Positions 22,232 through 33,062 of a stretch of DNA of 64,000 bases are shown here, one piece after another. How positions within the stretch are numbered: position 1 is the stretch's first letter; each line of letters opens with the position of its first letter. Source of the stretch: Plectosphaerella cucumerina (Eukaryota > Ascomycota > Sordariomycetes > Glomerellales > Plectosphaerellaceae); NCBI GenBank assembly GCA_020746995.1, contig JAGPXD010000001.1:4154001-4218000 (forward strand). The letters run 5' to 3'. The notes below the pieces were generated by a model, which made no database searches, was not told where the DNA came from, and was given only the letters and a program-made list of their open reading frames with translations. The position numbers and the translations under genes were made by a program.

Positions 22232-23299
22232 TTATGTAAAGAGCGGCATAGCCAGAGCACCAACGCCAAACATGGCCCCGATGGTGATGAAGCTAGAAAT
22301 GGAGAACATGGACATGCCACTGATTCCGTGGCCACTCGTGCAACCTCCTGACACCCTCGAGCCAACTGCCAGCAGCAAACCGCCAACAACGGCGGCAATG
22401 GGCTCAACCGCAATCTCGTTCGGAACGGGCGCGAACCTCGGATCCAGGACCGCCAGGCCCCATGAGCCAGCAGCAACACCGGCCACGAACAAAAGGTTAC
22501 GATTTGATGGTGCGGCGGCGCCCCGGACAGCATCACCACGGGCCAGCCACCAGAAATACTTCCCAAACTCGTCGTATGAAGTAGACACGCCGAGCATGGT
22601 CTTGCGGGATAGCACGCTGAACAGCTGCGACAGGCCGATGGCGATGCCACCCAGCGCAGGGGCGAGGGCCACATACCGACTGCTTGCAGGCGCGGCGAGC
22701 ACAGCAGCGGCACAGGCAGCCTCGAAGACGACAAGAGCAGTCGTGCGGCTCACTCCCAAGCGCTCATAGATGGTCAGCACTGGGGCGGCGGGCTTCGCAT
22801 CACCCGGGCCAGCCTTGTTGGCAGAGGCAAGGCGGCGTGAGATGGCGTCAGAGAGAAAGCCGGACCAGACGATGCCGCCCAGGGCAGCACCAGCCAGGGC
22901 GTAGAGACCTGACGGGACACCAGTCGCAGCCTGGGAGACGACGGTCCCGGGGCAGGCACCGGACAGGGCCATGCCGAGGCCCTGAAGGGCGCCGCCGACG
23001 ATGTTGCCATCGTAGGGGCCGAGGAGGGCCAGGCGGGAGGCGGAGCGTGGGGTGGGGTGGTAAAAGTCCAGCTTGTCGAGGGTGTAGACAATGAGTCTGT
23101 GGCCTCGTTAGAGGCGGTACGGCACAGCAGAGGATGATGCTGCGACAACTTACGAGCTGCTGGCCGTTGCGGCCAGGAAGGCCTGGATCATATGCCAGTC
23201 CTCGAGCTTAAGCTGGCTGATGATGACACCCGGCTGGTACACGCCGGCGGCCACGAGGGCGGCGCCAAAGGCGAGGCCGGAAACCACAGTGGTGGCCAT
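22232..23299 (-). CDS. YeeE/YedE (TsuA-like) sulfur/thiosulfate transporter
   Basis: Exons 23299-23154 and 23096-22232 give 336 aa; the intron has gtaagt...ccacag ends. The protein is strongly hydrophobic with many Gly/Ala-rich membrane helices and belongs to the sulfur transport family (Pfam Sulf_transp). Two family motifs are present: ALSGACPGTV (C97) in the first half and SGGCTSGHGISG (C301) near the end. In the bacterial thiosulfate transporter TsuA, conserved pore cysteines of this kind relay thiosulfate. Thiosulfate or related sulfur uptake is therefore likely, but the substrate and membrane (plasma or organelle) are not shown. The family is mainly prokaryotic, which makes its presence in a fungus notable. 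A sulfatase lies 25 kb away but is not adjacent. Confidence 0.9.
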
Positions 23300-24549
23300 G
23301 ACGCCTCACTGCAGGATTATCGCTCTGCTTTGAGGGACGGACGGCCGTTAGGGTAGTCGTAAAGTTTCAAAGTCGCACTCGCGGTGGGTTGCAGATCACC
23401 CCGGAAGCCCTGGGATGCTGGGCCGTCGAGGTTTTGATGGCTCGGCGTCTTGCCCCAGATTTCGACCCTGGAGGGAATTTGGAAGGGCATTTAGGTGGGC
23501 GGCAGCTGGGCGATTGCGCCATCAATGGCACTAGACGCCAACGGGGTTTGGTTGATCGCCTGGCCTGGATTCGATGGACCTGGGCTCGTGAGCGGCCGGA
23601 TGGCACCCAGTGACCCAACCCGTTCGGATCGTGCATTCATGAGATGTGACGAGGGCAGTTCTGCATCTCGTCGAGTCTGGTCAAGCAAGATAAGGCGTTG
23701 AAGCTTGTTGGGTTGATCCTCACTGCGGGCACTGGATGTTCTGGATGCGTGAGGCCTTCAACTCAAGCCACGAGGCTTCGACTATAGGACTGGATGCCTC
23801 GTGATGCGTATTTGCTCAGCCGCACTTGATCGGGCTTGATACACCTCCCACTGTAAGTAATCTCAAATTGGTAGGCCAGTGGCAGTGGGAAGAGGTGACA
23901 CAGATGGCTTGGTGGAGGACCCCAAGTCAAAACCAAGGCGTGCCTGCCTCCAGTCCCTAGCAATTAAGCACCAATGCATTGCATTGAAGCCCCCCGCATT
24001 AGCTCCCCAGACACCTGGCAGACCGCCCGACGCCGATGGCTTTAGGTCGGGTAGCCTTTAGTGCCCGACCCGAAGCGCTGCACAGAACAGACGGCCCCTG
24101 GACAGTGACCTCACACCACGATCCACGTCCTCCGACACCCACGGTCCGTGCCCGCACTTGTACCTGGAACCTGACCTGACCCTCAAAGTGGTACCGTCAT
24201 CCCACCACTTCCCGTTCTACATCAACTTTCCTACCTACATCACGTTCGCCCCCCGAATCGCATCGAGCGCATTCGACACGTCCAGCGCATCCATCGCACC
24301 CATCGCGTCCCAAGCCCGCGCCAGAACCCGACCGCGCGCCCACTCCGCGATATCCGTCATCTCCGTCCGGCTCTCCGAGTGCTAGGTAGTGCTCCGCCAC
24401 TCTTGGCTCACCCATCCTATTGCGACAAACCTCCTCCATCGCCGACGTCCCCGTCGCATCTACGCGCGACAACTTCCCTCTTTCCAACCACAAACCGCGC
24501 CCCTTTTCGCAGTCGTCCAGCGGCCTCGGCCCTCCCCCCAAACGCCGCC
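23300..24549. other. Divergent intergenic region
   Basis: Shared upstream region of the sulfur transporter (minus) and the zinc-ribbon gene (plus). The right half is C/T-rich, as in leaders elsewhere in the window. No gene was seen. Confidence 0.5.
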
Positions 24550-24956
24550 ATGTTCTTCTTCTTCGTGTGCGGCGAGCACACCTTCCGGAAACAAGTTGAT
24601 GGCTACGAGGGCATGGTCTGCCAGTGCTACAACTGCGGCAACATGGCGGGCCACGTCATCAAGAGCCACCCCTGGTTCACTTTTTGCTGGATCGTGAGAT
24701 GTTCCTTTCAATCGGCCTATGCGGCGCCCTTTCACTATCCAAATACTGACTCGCCCCTCCACAGCCCGTCCTCCCCCTATCCATGAAGGGGCACGTCGAC
24801 GTCGTCTGCAGCATCTGCAACTTTGCCCAACCCCTCGAGAACAGGCCCGACGTCATGGGCATGGCAGGCGGCGGCGGACATCGGCCTCCGCAGGGTTACG
24901 CGCCCCAAGGCTGGGGACAGCCGCCGCCGCAGCAACCGCACCCGCAATACCGGTGA
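24550..24956 (+). CDS. Small zinc-ribbon protein
   Basis: Exons 24550-24693 and 24765-24956 give 111 aa; the intron has gtgaga...cacag ends and phase 0. Two CxxC knuckles, CYNC in the first exon and CSIC in the second, form a zinc ribbon split by the intron. The N-terminus is hydrophobic and aromatic (MFFFFVCGEH). The tail is Gly/Pro/Gln-rich and ends QPHPQYR. Small proteins with this layout are widespread in fungi and are usually annotated only as zinc-ribbon proteins; no function is established to my knowledge. The start has a good context (gccgccATG) and is the only ATG that leaves both knuckles in frame. Confidence 0.85.
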
Positions 24957-25569
24957 GGATGTAGGCGGGTAGGGCCGGTCAAGGCAGTGCGCGCAGGGCG
25001 TTTGTAACATCATTTTTCCTTGTTTGAAGTTTGGCCACAGATACCATAGCAGGCAGGCGTTGGGGTATGAAACAGAGTGTATTCTTGTGAACCGGTGCCC
25101 TGAGGATGTGTCTCGTGAGCGTTGTGAACTTTCACGTGAGATCTTATTCGGAGCAAAAGACATGGACCGACTAGCCTCGTCCACGTAGGACGCCGGGGTG
25201 GGACATGCAAACTACCCGATCGAGGCTGAAGGATCGGATGGGCTGGAGGGAGAGTGAGCCGCCCCCTTGTACGCTCCGGGGTCCATGTCCTACACACCTT
25301 GATATTCCCGGGCGCCCACTAACACAAGATCGTGGTGGGGATGTGTTGGACGTGTTATCCTCAGAAGGTGCTTGATTCACAGTATTTGGCTCTGACTGAC
25401 GAGCACTGACATTTTGAGTGCATTTGACTGTTGTTGCTTAGAGTATTCTGGACATGTTGGTGCACCCTTGGCTCTACCCCGAGACTTCTGCAATACCGAC
25501 GTAGAATCAAGCCACTTTCTGTTCAGTGACCAAAAAGGCAACCCAGATTGAGCTTGCGACAACCTCAGC
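24957..25569. other. Intergenic
   Basis: 3' flank of the zinc-ribbon gene up to the tRNA terminator. No protein-like frame was seen. Confidence 0.5.
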
Positions 25570-25574
25570 AAAAA
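25570..25574 (-). terminator. Pol III terminator candidate of tRNA-Lys
   Basis: A run of five T on the minus strand lies 40 nt beyond the 3' end of the tRNA, matching an RNA polymerase III terminator. The distance is somewhat long, so an earlier weak stop is possible. Confidence 0.4.
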
Positions 25575-25613
25575 GAATCGTATGAACCACTGGAGATGGA
25601 ACGTCAGGAATTG

Positions 25614-25697
25614 AGCCCGACGTGGGGGTCGAACCCACAACCTTGAGATGTGAACTCGTTTAAGAGTCTCACGCTCTACCGATTGAGCTAGCCGGGC
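25614..25697 (-). tRNA. tRNA-Lys(CTT) with a short intron
   Basis: On the minus strand the acceptor 5' half GCCCGGC pairs with GTCGGGC. The D arm is GCTC...GAGC, the anticodon stem TGAGA/TCTCA with loop CTCTTAA, and the T arm GTGGG-TTCGACC-CCCAC. The anticodon CTT reads AAG, the favoured Lys codon in this GC-rich genome. An insertion of about 11 nt after the position next to the anticodon (acgagttcaca) is the usual place of eukaryotic nuclear tRNA introns. The internal B box is GGTTCGACC. The body agrees closely with eukaryotic tRNA-Lys. Confidence 0.96.
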
Positions 25698-25977
25698 AGG
25701 CTATTTGATTGGTTGAAATTTTCAGCCACTCGCAGGCGTCATAATTCCCAATCCAACAGATCCTTCCAAGGATTAATGACGTACAGAGCTCCGCGATCCA
25801 CTTCAAGCTGCGATTTGATCTGGACCACCACGACTTCCAACCACGGCCTGGAATGCTCACGGTCGAGCCAGAGACGAACCTCGGCACTAGAAGCATTATC
25901 ATAGGCATCACTTTCGCCCAACTGGATCGAGCAATTGAATCGACCCTTTTGTCCGACGCAATTGACGAACCATCATC

Positions 25978-28027
25978 ATGGCGCCGCCCAAACGAGGCCC
26001 GTCGGTCCTGGTATGTCGCCCATCCTCAACGTCTACGTGCCCATCACATCTAACAAATACCCCCAGGTAACCGATTCGAGAGAGCGCCCAGTATCTCGCC
26101 CGGGCGTCGCGCGCCGCGAAACAGGCTCGCTGGTCCCCAACCGAGGCCCTCGCTTCATGACCGTCGACAACGTCCTCCAGCACGCCTACGACATCCCCTC
26201 GGGCCAGCCCAGACCGACACCTCCGGGTACCCAGCGTGCCGTCACCACCATCCCCTCGCGCCGTGTCAGCTCCGGTTCTAGTGTCGGAGGTGGCCTGCCA
26301 AACATCCAGTCACGCACTGGCCAGCTCAACATCCCGTCACGAACGACAAAGATTAGCGAAAAGCTCGTCCTCCTCCCGGAGACCGTTGAGGAGAAGAGGA
26401 GCTCGGATGAGGAAGAGGAGGATGATGCCACGGAGCTGGCACGCAGACTGGAGCAGGAGGAGAACCGCCCCCTTAAGGACGAGGAGCTGGAGCTGCTCCG
26501 TAAGCGCAGCGTCATCCGCGGCAAAAGTTTCGCCGAGCGCCTGCCCAAGGTCCAGCGCAAAGAAAAGGTCGCGCGCCTGACGGCCTACTGCACGGCCCAG
26601 TCGTACAAGATGAAGTCGACGGCCGACTTCCTGCGTAAGAAGCACGGCGCCAAGACGAAGCTCTACGACGACTGTCTCTACGTGATCTACGCGCTGCCCC
26701 TGCAGGCCGGTAGCGAGGGGTGTCGAGTCAAGAGCCGGCCGATGGTTCGGACGCCAGGCAGCGGCAAGACCTTCCTCGACCTGGAAATCGAGCGCAACGA
26801 GCAGAGGGACCACCACGAGGGCTACTTTGATGAGTTTGCCTACATGAGCGCTAGCCCTGTGAACGGGCACGAGGGTCACGCCCACGAGCACGAGCGCGAT
26901 GCCGCGCATAATGGCAACCATGCACCAGGAGGCTCACCGCGCGGCCGCGACGGTCCCAGCCCTGATGGCCAGCACGATCCCGACGACCGCTCGCTATCAC
27001 CCATGAGCCGCATCGCCCCCGACGCAAAGGCCTTTGCCGAGGCCTTCCTCTTCTCTTACGGCGTCGTCGTCTTCTGGAACTTCACCGAGAACCAAGAGAA
27101 GGACATCCTCGCCGACCTGACCTTTGCCGAGAACGATGCCGGACAGAGCCTCTTCAACAGGCCCCTCGACGAGGCTGACTTTGAGACGGAAGAATTCCAC
27201 TTCGAGTACAGCCCGGATATCAAGCGCCCGCGCATCTACAATGATATGATCACCCTCATGCCGCGCAGCGATCACATGATCAAGCTTACAATCAGCCACT
27301 CCATCGCCCAGAGCACCCTGCTGTGTCTCTTTGAGGAGCGCATGAGCCAGACCATGCTCAGCGCCCAGGATGTGCCGAAGCGCCTCGCTCTCACTGGCGA
27401 GCTCAACATGACGCGGACTGAGATTGTGAAGATTCTGGGACGATTGTTCACGAGTCGCGTTGACATCAACCTCTGTACGTTCACACGATCCCCCCTTCCT
27501 TGCTCCAACTAACGCACACCACAGCTTCCAATATCCTCGACGTGCCTAATTTCTTCTGGGACTCTGAGCCCACGCTGCACCCTCTATACGTCGCCATCCG
27601 CGAGTACCTCGAGATCGACCCGCGCATCAAGGTTCTTAACGAGCGCTGCCGCGTCTTCCTCGACCTCGCCGAGATCCTTTCCGACTCAGTCGCCGACGCA
27701 AAGATGAGCTACATCACGTGGATCGTCATCATCCTCATTGCCGTCTCTATCGTCGTCACTGTCACAGAAGTCGGCCTGCGCTTCGCCATGCTCTCCAAGA
27801 ACAAGGGCGAGCGCAACGCCGACGCCTTGTTCCTAAGGGGACCCATCGGCACTGGCACCATGGGCGTGATGGACGGCGGGGACGGTACGCTGGCCGGCCT
27901 GGCCGGGGAGCTGCAGGGCCGCAACGTCAGCATCGAGGAGGTCAGGCGGTGGAGCCGGCTGCTGGGGGAGAATGGCGGGGGTCTGTGTGGTGGTGAGATT
28001 GTGGGTGAGACCTTCAAGGGGGTGTAA
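25978..28027 (+). CDS. RMD1: RMD1-type DUF155 membrane protein
   Basis: Exons 25978-26010, 26067-27474 and 27525-28027 give 647 aa. The first exon codes only 11 residues (MAPPKRGPSVL) and joins in phase 0. The middle carries the DUF155 start KVARLTAYCTAQSYKMKSTA and YDDCLYVIYALP. After a Gly/His-rich insert it resumes with FLFSYGVVVFWNFT, then ISHSIAQSTLLCLFEERM. Near the C-terminus a helix, TWIVIILIAVSIVVTVTEVG, is a single membrane anchor. Relatives are yeast Rmd1, fission yeast Sif2/Sif3 and mitochondrial RMND1. Here there is no obvious mitochondrial presequence, so the Rmd1-like cytoplasmic/endomembrane class fits best. The molecular activity of the family is not established. The last 80 residues beyond the helix are Gly-rich. 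Confidence 0.9.
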
Positions 28028-28983
28028 TACCTTTTCACCGTACAGGGGTTTCTTTTGTCGGGATTCGCATAGCAACGGCGTTTTGGGATGGGTGGTCTTG
28101 TATACCAAGCGATCAGAGATTGAGCAACAAGGACTTGAGGACTGTGGTTGGCTTGATGCCATCAACAAGATGGGCGTTTCTGGCCCACGACGGACGCCCA
28201 AGAGGCCCAAAGGACTTTGTCAACTCCCAATACCCCTATAACAATGGAATCAAAAATTTGGCCTTCCAATTGCCGTGTGATTTGGACAGGATGGTGATGT
28301 GCTTCCCTGGAATCTCTTCTCTTGGTACTACATTTCGAGCTCGAAGCATCATCGCGACGACATGCTAAAGATCTGGACCTACACGGATGCGATCTGGCCT
28401 CTCTGGCCGACGGAAGCTATTGAGGACACGGTATTCTGTGGCACGCCTGGATATCTGCAGTGGATTTTCAAGATCCAGGCATGCGTTGACTCGGGTTGTC
28501 AACGGGTGTGAAGGTGAGGGGCGTAGAAGCACAGGGAACCGGTACAACCTGTATGACAGTCCGGGGAAATTAGCACCAGTACGATGTCATGGCGCTAGGC
28601 TACTGGTGAAAAATCGAAACCGTGTGCTCACACTAGTTCCGGCGTTCTTGTTGGAGAGATACAGCTTTGGAAGAAGCCAGATATGCTACAAGACTCGAGC
28701 ATGGCGGTTGGACTGCAACATGGTGACGGACACCGAGCGGGTATGGGCAGGCCAATGCTCGCACCGTAGCCACTTCACATTGCCATGCAGGACATGTGCT
28801 CGGCTACGTGAAGAGGGGCTCAATGGGTCTTGATGATCATGGTGGATATTGGAGCCGGGGAAACGCGTTGAGGCGGTATAAAAATGGCTGCACTGCTACT
28901 CGTGCTGGATTATCAAACATTTACTTTCAAAAGCCCCATAGACGACAAAGACTTTCACCGGGACAACGAGACTTGACCACACC
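28028..28983. other. Intergenic with a TATA promoter
   Basis: No gene was seen apart from the promoter element listed separately. Confidence 0.5.
28877..28884 (+). promoter_or_regulatory. TATA box upstream of the broken effector-like gene
   Basis: TATAAAAA lies 107 bp before the ATG at 28984, the same distance as the TATA-like box of the secreted-protein gene at 6532. Confidence 0.55.
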
Positions 28984-29917
28984 ATGGCCGACTTGACCAG
29001 ATCTGCTGTCACCGCTTTGCAGTCTACTCCGACTGTGGTTCGTTGCCCTTATTGACGATCCAACACAGACAACTAACGAATTACAGAAACTTGTCAATGG
29101 CATCGGAGTCGAAGGCAGCCTTGTGTCTGCCGCTCCCATGATGTAGAACGGCCAGGTCGAAGTGGGCGGGCCGAACATCGAACTTACAGGAAACATCAAG
29201 GTACGCGTCCCTTCCCTCTCGCGGGGCTTGAAGCTCACAAGGTCATACGCAGGAAGTGATCGATCAGATCTTGGACATGAATCCCAGATACAGCCTTGGG
29301 TTGTTCGAGGGGCACCCAACCGCTACGCCCACGGCAGTCGCAGAGATTGGCGAGAAGCAGCCTTCCAGCGTACGTTCTGCCCCCCTTTCTCAGAAATATG
29401 GATAATGGTAGTTGGAACTGACGCCTACCAAAATCAGATCGAATGCAAAGACGATGATCACGCAGTCTGGCTTGGTCCACATATGTGCGGGCTCGCTCGC
29501 GAATACCTCATCAGGCTGGGCGGCTACTGCAGCGCACCTCCGGGCCAGTGCAGCCTCATCACCTGCGAGTACAACTGCGCCTGGTACATCTGCAATCAAG
29601 TACGTCACTGAGACATCTTTGCCTCTTTTCTTATTCCCGATTCTGATGAGGAGCAGAGCGGAACCGAAGCTCAAGTGCCGTGCACACTGTTGGTCGAGGA
29701 CTTGGACCGCATCGACGATGAGTGTAATAACATCACGGCCGACGGGCCAATGTGGATCAAGGGACAGCTGGATCATGGTGCTGCCCAGGGCAGGCTGACT
29801 GTCACCGAGCAATCGCGGTGCGGTCGTGGGGAGATCAAGCCGCTCAAACCCTTGGCGAGGGAGGCGCTGGAGGATCTGAAGCACTCGAAGGTGGTAAGGA
29901 GCCATGATGAGCTGTAG
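28984..29917 (+). pseudogene. Cysteine-rich effector-like gene broken by an in-frame TAG
   Basis: Five exons can be built with clean splice sites, all in phase 0: 28984-29037, 29087-29200, 29253-29369, 29438-29599 and 29657-29917. The total is 236 codons including the stop. The first donor is gttcgt, weaker than the rest, but a perfect ctaac branch site precedes its acceptor. Codon 38 is TAG (29144-29146) while the exon reads on in frame with protein-like sequence (NGQVEVGGPNIELTGNIK). The later exons carry about ten cysteines. The opening MADLT...TV, the VGGPNIELTG stretch and a C-terminal GQ-D-x(n)-C pattern recall a family of small cysteine-rich proteins in plant-associated fungi (from memory, not checked). 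The frame ends in HDEL. No signal peptide is evident. A readthrough or alternatively spliced product is possible; a recent pseudogene is the simpler reading. Confidence 0.6.
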
Positions 29918-29972
29918 GGATCTGGATCTCACCTTATTCCTAGAGAAGCAATGGATATGTGCCATTGGAAGA

Positions 29973-30664
29973 TCATAGTTCACTAGTCCCCTGGAACGAT
30001 ACTCCTCCAGAGGCCACGGCCGTCGAGGTTGCGACGTGCTCATAGCGAGTGGCAGTCGCGAAGTGGTAGCTGGAATCACCGCAGGAAGCAATCATACTAC
30101 TGAACTGATCGATGCCACGTCCATTGACACCGAGCGGCGATGACAGCTTGACAGAAAGGGAGCCGAGGTAGCAGTCGTCGCAGTCGTCAAACTCGATCTT
30201 GTGGTCGCGCCAGTCCCTCCAGACCTCGTCGCAGTAGCGGCCGGTGATCTTGTGCTTGTAGCAATTGATATCGTGGACATAGGCGAACTGGTCTGTAAAG
30301 TAGACGGAGGAGGGGCCTCACGAGGTCGCTCGATTCTCGAGCGGCGTATCACGTCGTCGGGACCGCGGACTGTCAAGATCTGCTCTCGCAAGGCGGACAG
30401 TTCCTCACGGCACCGTGTGTGGCAGATCAGGTCCAGTTCGCTCCGGGGGAGAACGTTGATGACGCTGTTGGTGCGGTCTGTCCGGTCGAACAGCATAGGA
30501 TCGCAGTACAAGAATTCGGTGTTCAGGACTTTGGTGCACTTTTCGCTGAGGCCCTCTTCGTCGTATGGCTTCTTGTTCAGGATGAATTGCTGAGCAAGAG
30601 TCGACGAGGCCCAGCCGAGCGCCAGGACGGTCAGCGTAGAGACGAGCATCATGCAAGCTATCAT
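29973..30664 (-). CDS. LysM-effector-type secreted protein without LysM repeat, possibly broken
   Basis: The first part, 30664-30322, opens with a signal peptide (MIACMMLVSTLTVLALG...) cleaved near STLA/QQ. It has the cysteine module seen before LysM repeats in fungal LysM effectors: ...C-x(11)-YCDP, then LICHTRC. The second part, 30292-29973, continues the module in another frame: FAYVHDINCYK, GRYCDEVWRDW and DDCDDCYLGSL. The halves share one frame only if the 29 nt from 30321 to 30293 (gtgagg...ttacag) are removed. That is shorter than usual fungal introns, so an intron-exon deletion is likely. The frame stops at 29973 without the chitin-binding LysM repeat normally found after the module. 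Its 3' end faces that of the broken gene at 28984-29917, 55 bp away. It may be a pseudogene. Confidence 0.55.
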
Positions 30665-31340
30665 GACGCGTTTTGTGGTGTTGAAGCCGTGCCGTGGCAG
30701 TGGACTGGAACACGACTTGACAATGCCTGTCTGGCAATAAACGAAATTTGTCGCCAACGACCAACAACTTGAACCAACCGCCGGACAGGCACAGGGATCT
30801 GTCATGTCCTGAGTGCGGGCCCGATACGAGATTAACATCACTTGATAGAGAGAAGAATGTCTTCCCATCAATGAACGGCAACCAGATGAGCGAGCAGGGG
30901 GGGAAGATACCCTCGAGAAGACGACATTCTTACATCGGCAAGTAGCGTAGGTAGTGATGATGTTCAAAAGCTTAGGTGAATTGAGAACGGGTTGAAGTCG
31001 GCACACTGCACCGTCCAGCACTATCAGGGCTGATGCACCACCCCAATTTCGGCATAGCGGGGCATTGCACCCCACCATCAGCGCAGCTTCCCCAGACGGG
31101 GGCAGCTCCTTCCGACTCGACGCGGCAAGAATTTTTGTCTGCACATGCTGCAGCTTCAACATCGCGACGCAACACCAAGTCCTCCACGCAACAACACGAC
31201 CACAATCACCAGCAAACACACCCCTCGAACAACACGCCTTCAACCCAGTACAGGCTTCACTTTCTGAACTCTCCCGACAACCCATCCTCCTCACCCATCG
31301 CCAATGATCACCCCCCCTCGCCCATAGCCCCCCCGCCGCG
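30665..31340. other. Divergent intergenic region
   Basis: Upstream flanks of the LysM-effector-type gene (minus) and RPP1 (plus). The right part is C/A-rich. No gene was seen. Confidence 0.5.
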
Positions 31341-32327
31341 ATGCTCTACGACCTCAACATCCCCTGGGCGCCGTCCCTCGACCGCGCCGACCTCGAGCAG
31401 ACCCTCGCCTTCAGCGCCTCCCTCGGATACAACGTCGTCGCCCTCAACCACACAATCTCCCCCCCGATCCCGCCGCAGATCACCAACCCCCTCCCAAAGT
31501 TCGACGACACCACACAACCATCATCACCATCACCATCAACCTCCTCCCCCCGCCTCCCCACCATCCTCCGCCGCGTCACCGTCCTCCTCGACGACCCCTC
31601 CCAAAACTTCCGCATCGCCGCCCTCGCCTCCCACTACGACATCCTCGCCGTCCGCCCCACCTCCGAACGCGCCTTCTCAAACGCCTGCCTCAACCCCTCC
31701 GAGTGCTCCATCATCTCCCTCGACCTCTCCCAGCGCTTCGCCTTCCACTTCCGCCCCAAGCCCTGCATGGCCGCCGTCTCCCGCGGCGTCCGCTTCGAGG
31801 TCTGCTACGCCCACGCTCTCGGCCCCAGCCCCGCCGCCCGCGCCCTCTTCATCGCCAACCTCGCCAGCCTCGTCCGCGCCACCCGCGGCCGCGGCATCAT
31901 CGTCTCCTCCGAGGCCCGCTCCGCCCTCGCCCTCCGCGGCCCCGCCGACGTCGCCAACCTCCTCAGCGTCTGGGGCCTGCCCAAGGAGAAGGGCATGGAG
32001 GCCCTGGGCTCCGGCCCCCGCGGCGTCGTCGTCAACGAGCGCCTGAAACGGTCCTCGTACAAGGGCGTCGTGAACATTGTGGAGACCGCACCTAGGCCGC
32101 AGCGTCCCGCCGTCTCGGGGTCCGACGACGCCGCTTCCTCCGCTGCCGCGGCCGGCGGTGCGGAGGGCAAGGGCGCCGCCGGGAAAGGGGCCAGGCAGCA
32201 GAAGCGCAAGGTCAGCGAACTCACAGGGGGCCTTCAACCATCAGCGGCGGCAGGCGGGCAGAACACCGTCAGCAAGCGGCAGGCCAAGAAGATGAAGCAG
32301 CAGCAGCAGGCAGCAGGCAAGCCATGA
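31341..32327 (+). CDS. RPP1: Ribonuclease P/MRP protein subunit RPP1 (p30)
   Basis: This is an intronless frame of 328 aa. The N-terminus MLYDLNIPW, then LEQTLAFSASLGYNVVALNH and the block VTVLLDD...YDILAVRPTSERAFSNAC, match the RNase P p30 family, a PHP-like TIM-barrel fold. Further family signatures are SIISLDLSQRFAFHFR, RGVRFEVCYAHAL and GRGIIVSSEARSALALRGPAD. Rpp1 is a nuclear protein shared by RNase P (tRNA 5' maturation) and RNase MRP (rRNA processing). The last 90 residues are a basic, Ala/Gly/Gln-rich tail with KQAKK-type clusters. Length is typical for fungal members. The gene lies between effector-like genes and a secreted protein gene but shows no functional link to them. Confidence 0.93.
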   Translation: MLYDLNIPWAPSLDRADLEQTLAFSASLGYNVVALNHTISPPIPPQITNPLPKFDDTTQPSSPSPSTSSPRLPTILRRVTVLLDDPSQNFRIAALASHYDILAVRPTSERAFSNACLNPSECSIISLDLSQRFAFHFRPKPCMAAVSRGVRFEVCYAHALGPSPAARALFIANLASLVRATRGRGIIVSSEARSALALRGPADVANLLSVWGLPKEKGMEALGSGPRGVVVNERLKRSSYKGVVNIVETAPRPQRPAVSGSDDAASSAAAAGGAEGKGAAGKGARQQKRKVSELTGGLQPSAAAGGQNTVSKRQAKKMKQQQQAAGKP

Positions 32328-33062
32328 CCATCAGACGGGCCACCGAGATGGTTTTGGAAGATATCCATCACGTAAGGAATAACCTTGGCGAGAAGTCAGG
32401 GGACGGACGTTCGGACAAACGATTCATGATACCCAATAGAGGATTTGATTTTCTTGCTTCACTTCGTACACACCTCACTCCCTCATGTCAACTCGTAGCG
32501 CAGGTCATACGGGAAAAGGTATCGTCTCGGTATGATTCTCCTCTCGGTCATAACTTGATTATCGACATGTCAATGAGTCTAGCTCATATTTCGTTCCCCA
32601 AAGACTCGAGAAACAACAAAACAACAGGAAAGACCGGCGACCGCGTGGAGACGGCCGCGATCAACCCCTCCAACAAGCAAAAAAAAAAAAAAAAAAAGGT
32701 ATTATGTAAGAACAGATACACGCGTAAATCAAGCATGACCGGGCTTGGGCGGGCGAGAAGGAGGGAGACTGAAAACGGGGGGAAAGCTGGGCTCGCGGTC
32801 CCGATTTCTGTTTTGTGGTGGCCCCCATCCGGCAGGGGCGGGAAGATTATGCAGGGGCCTGGTCGACGTACTGCACTGCCTTTGACAGCACAGCAACCGA
32901 CCGCCGCCGCTACCGTCTGGGGCCGCCCGAGGAAGAGGTGCGCCGAGACCTAAGAAACGCTGCCAGGACCATATCTGCATCCTACACATCGCCCTCCGTG
33001 TCCTGTGAGACAATGCTCCGCGCACCCCTCCCCATCGTCGCAGAGTGCCGGGTCGAGTTCGC
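32328..33062. other. Convergent intergenic region
   Basis: 3' flanks of RPP1 and of the Pro/Ala-rich gene. It contains a run of 19 A at 32679-32697. No gene was seen. Confidence 0.5.
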
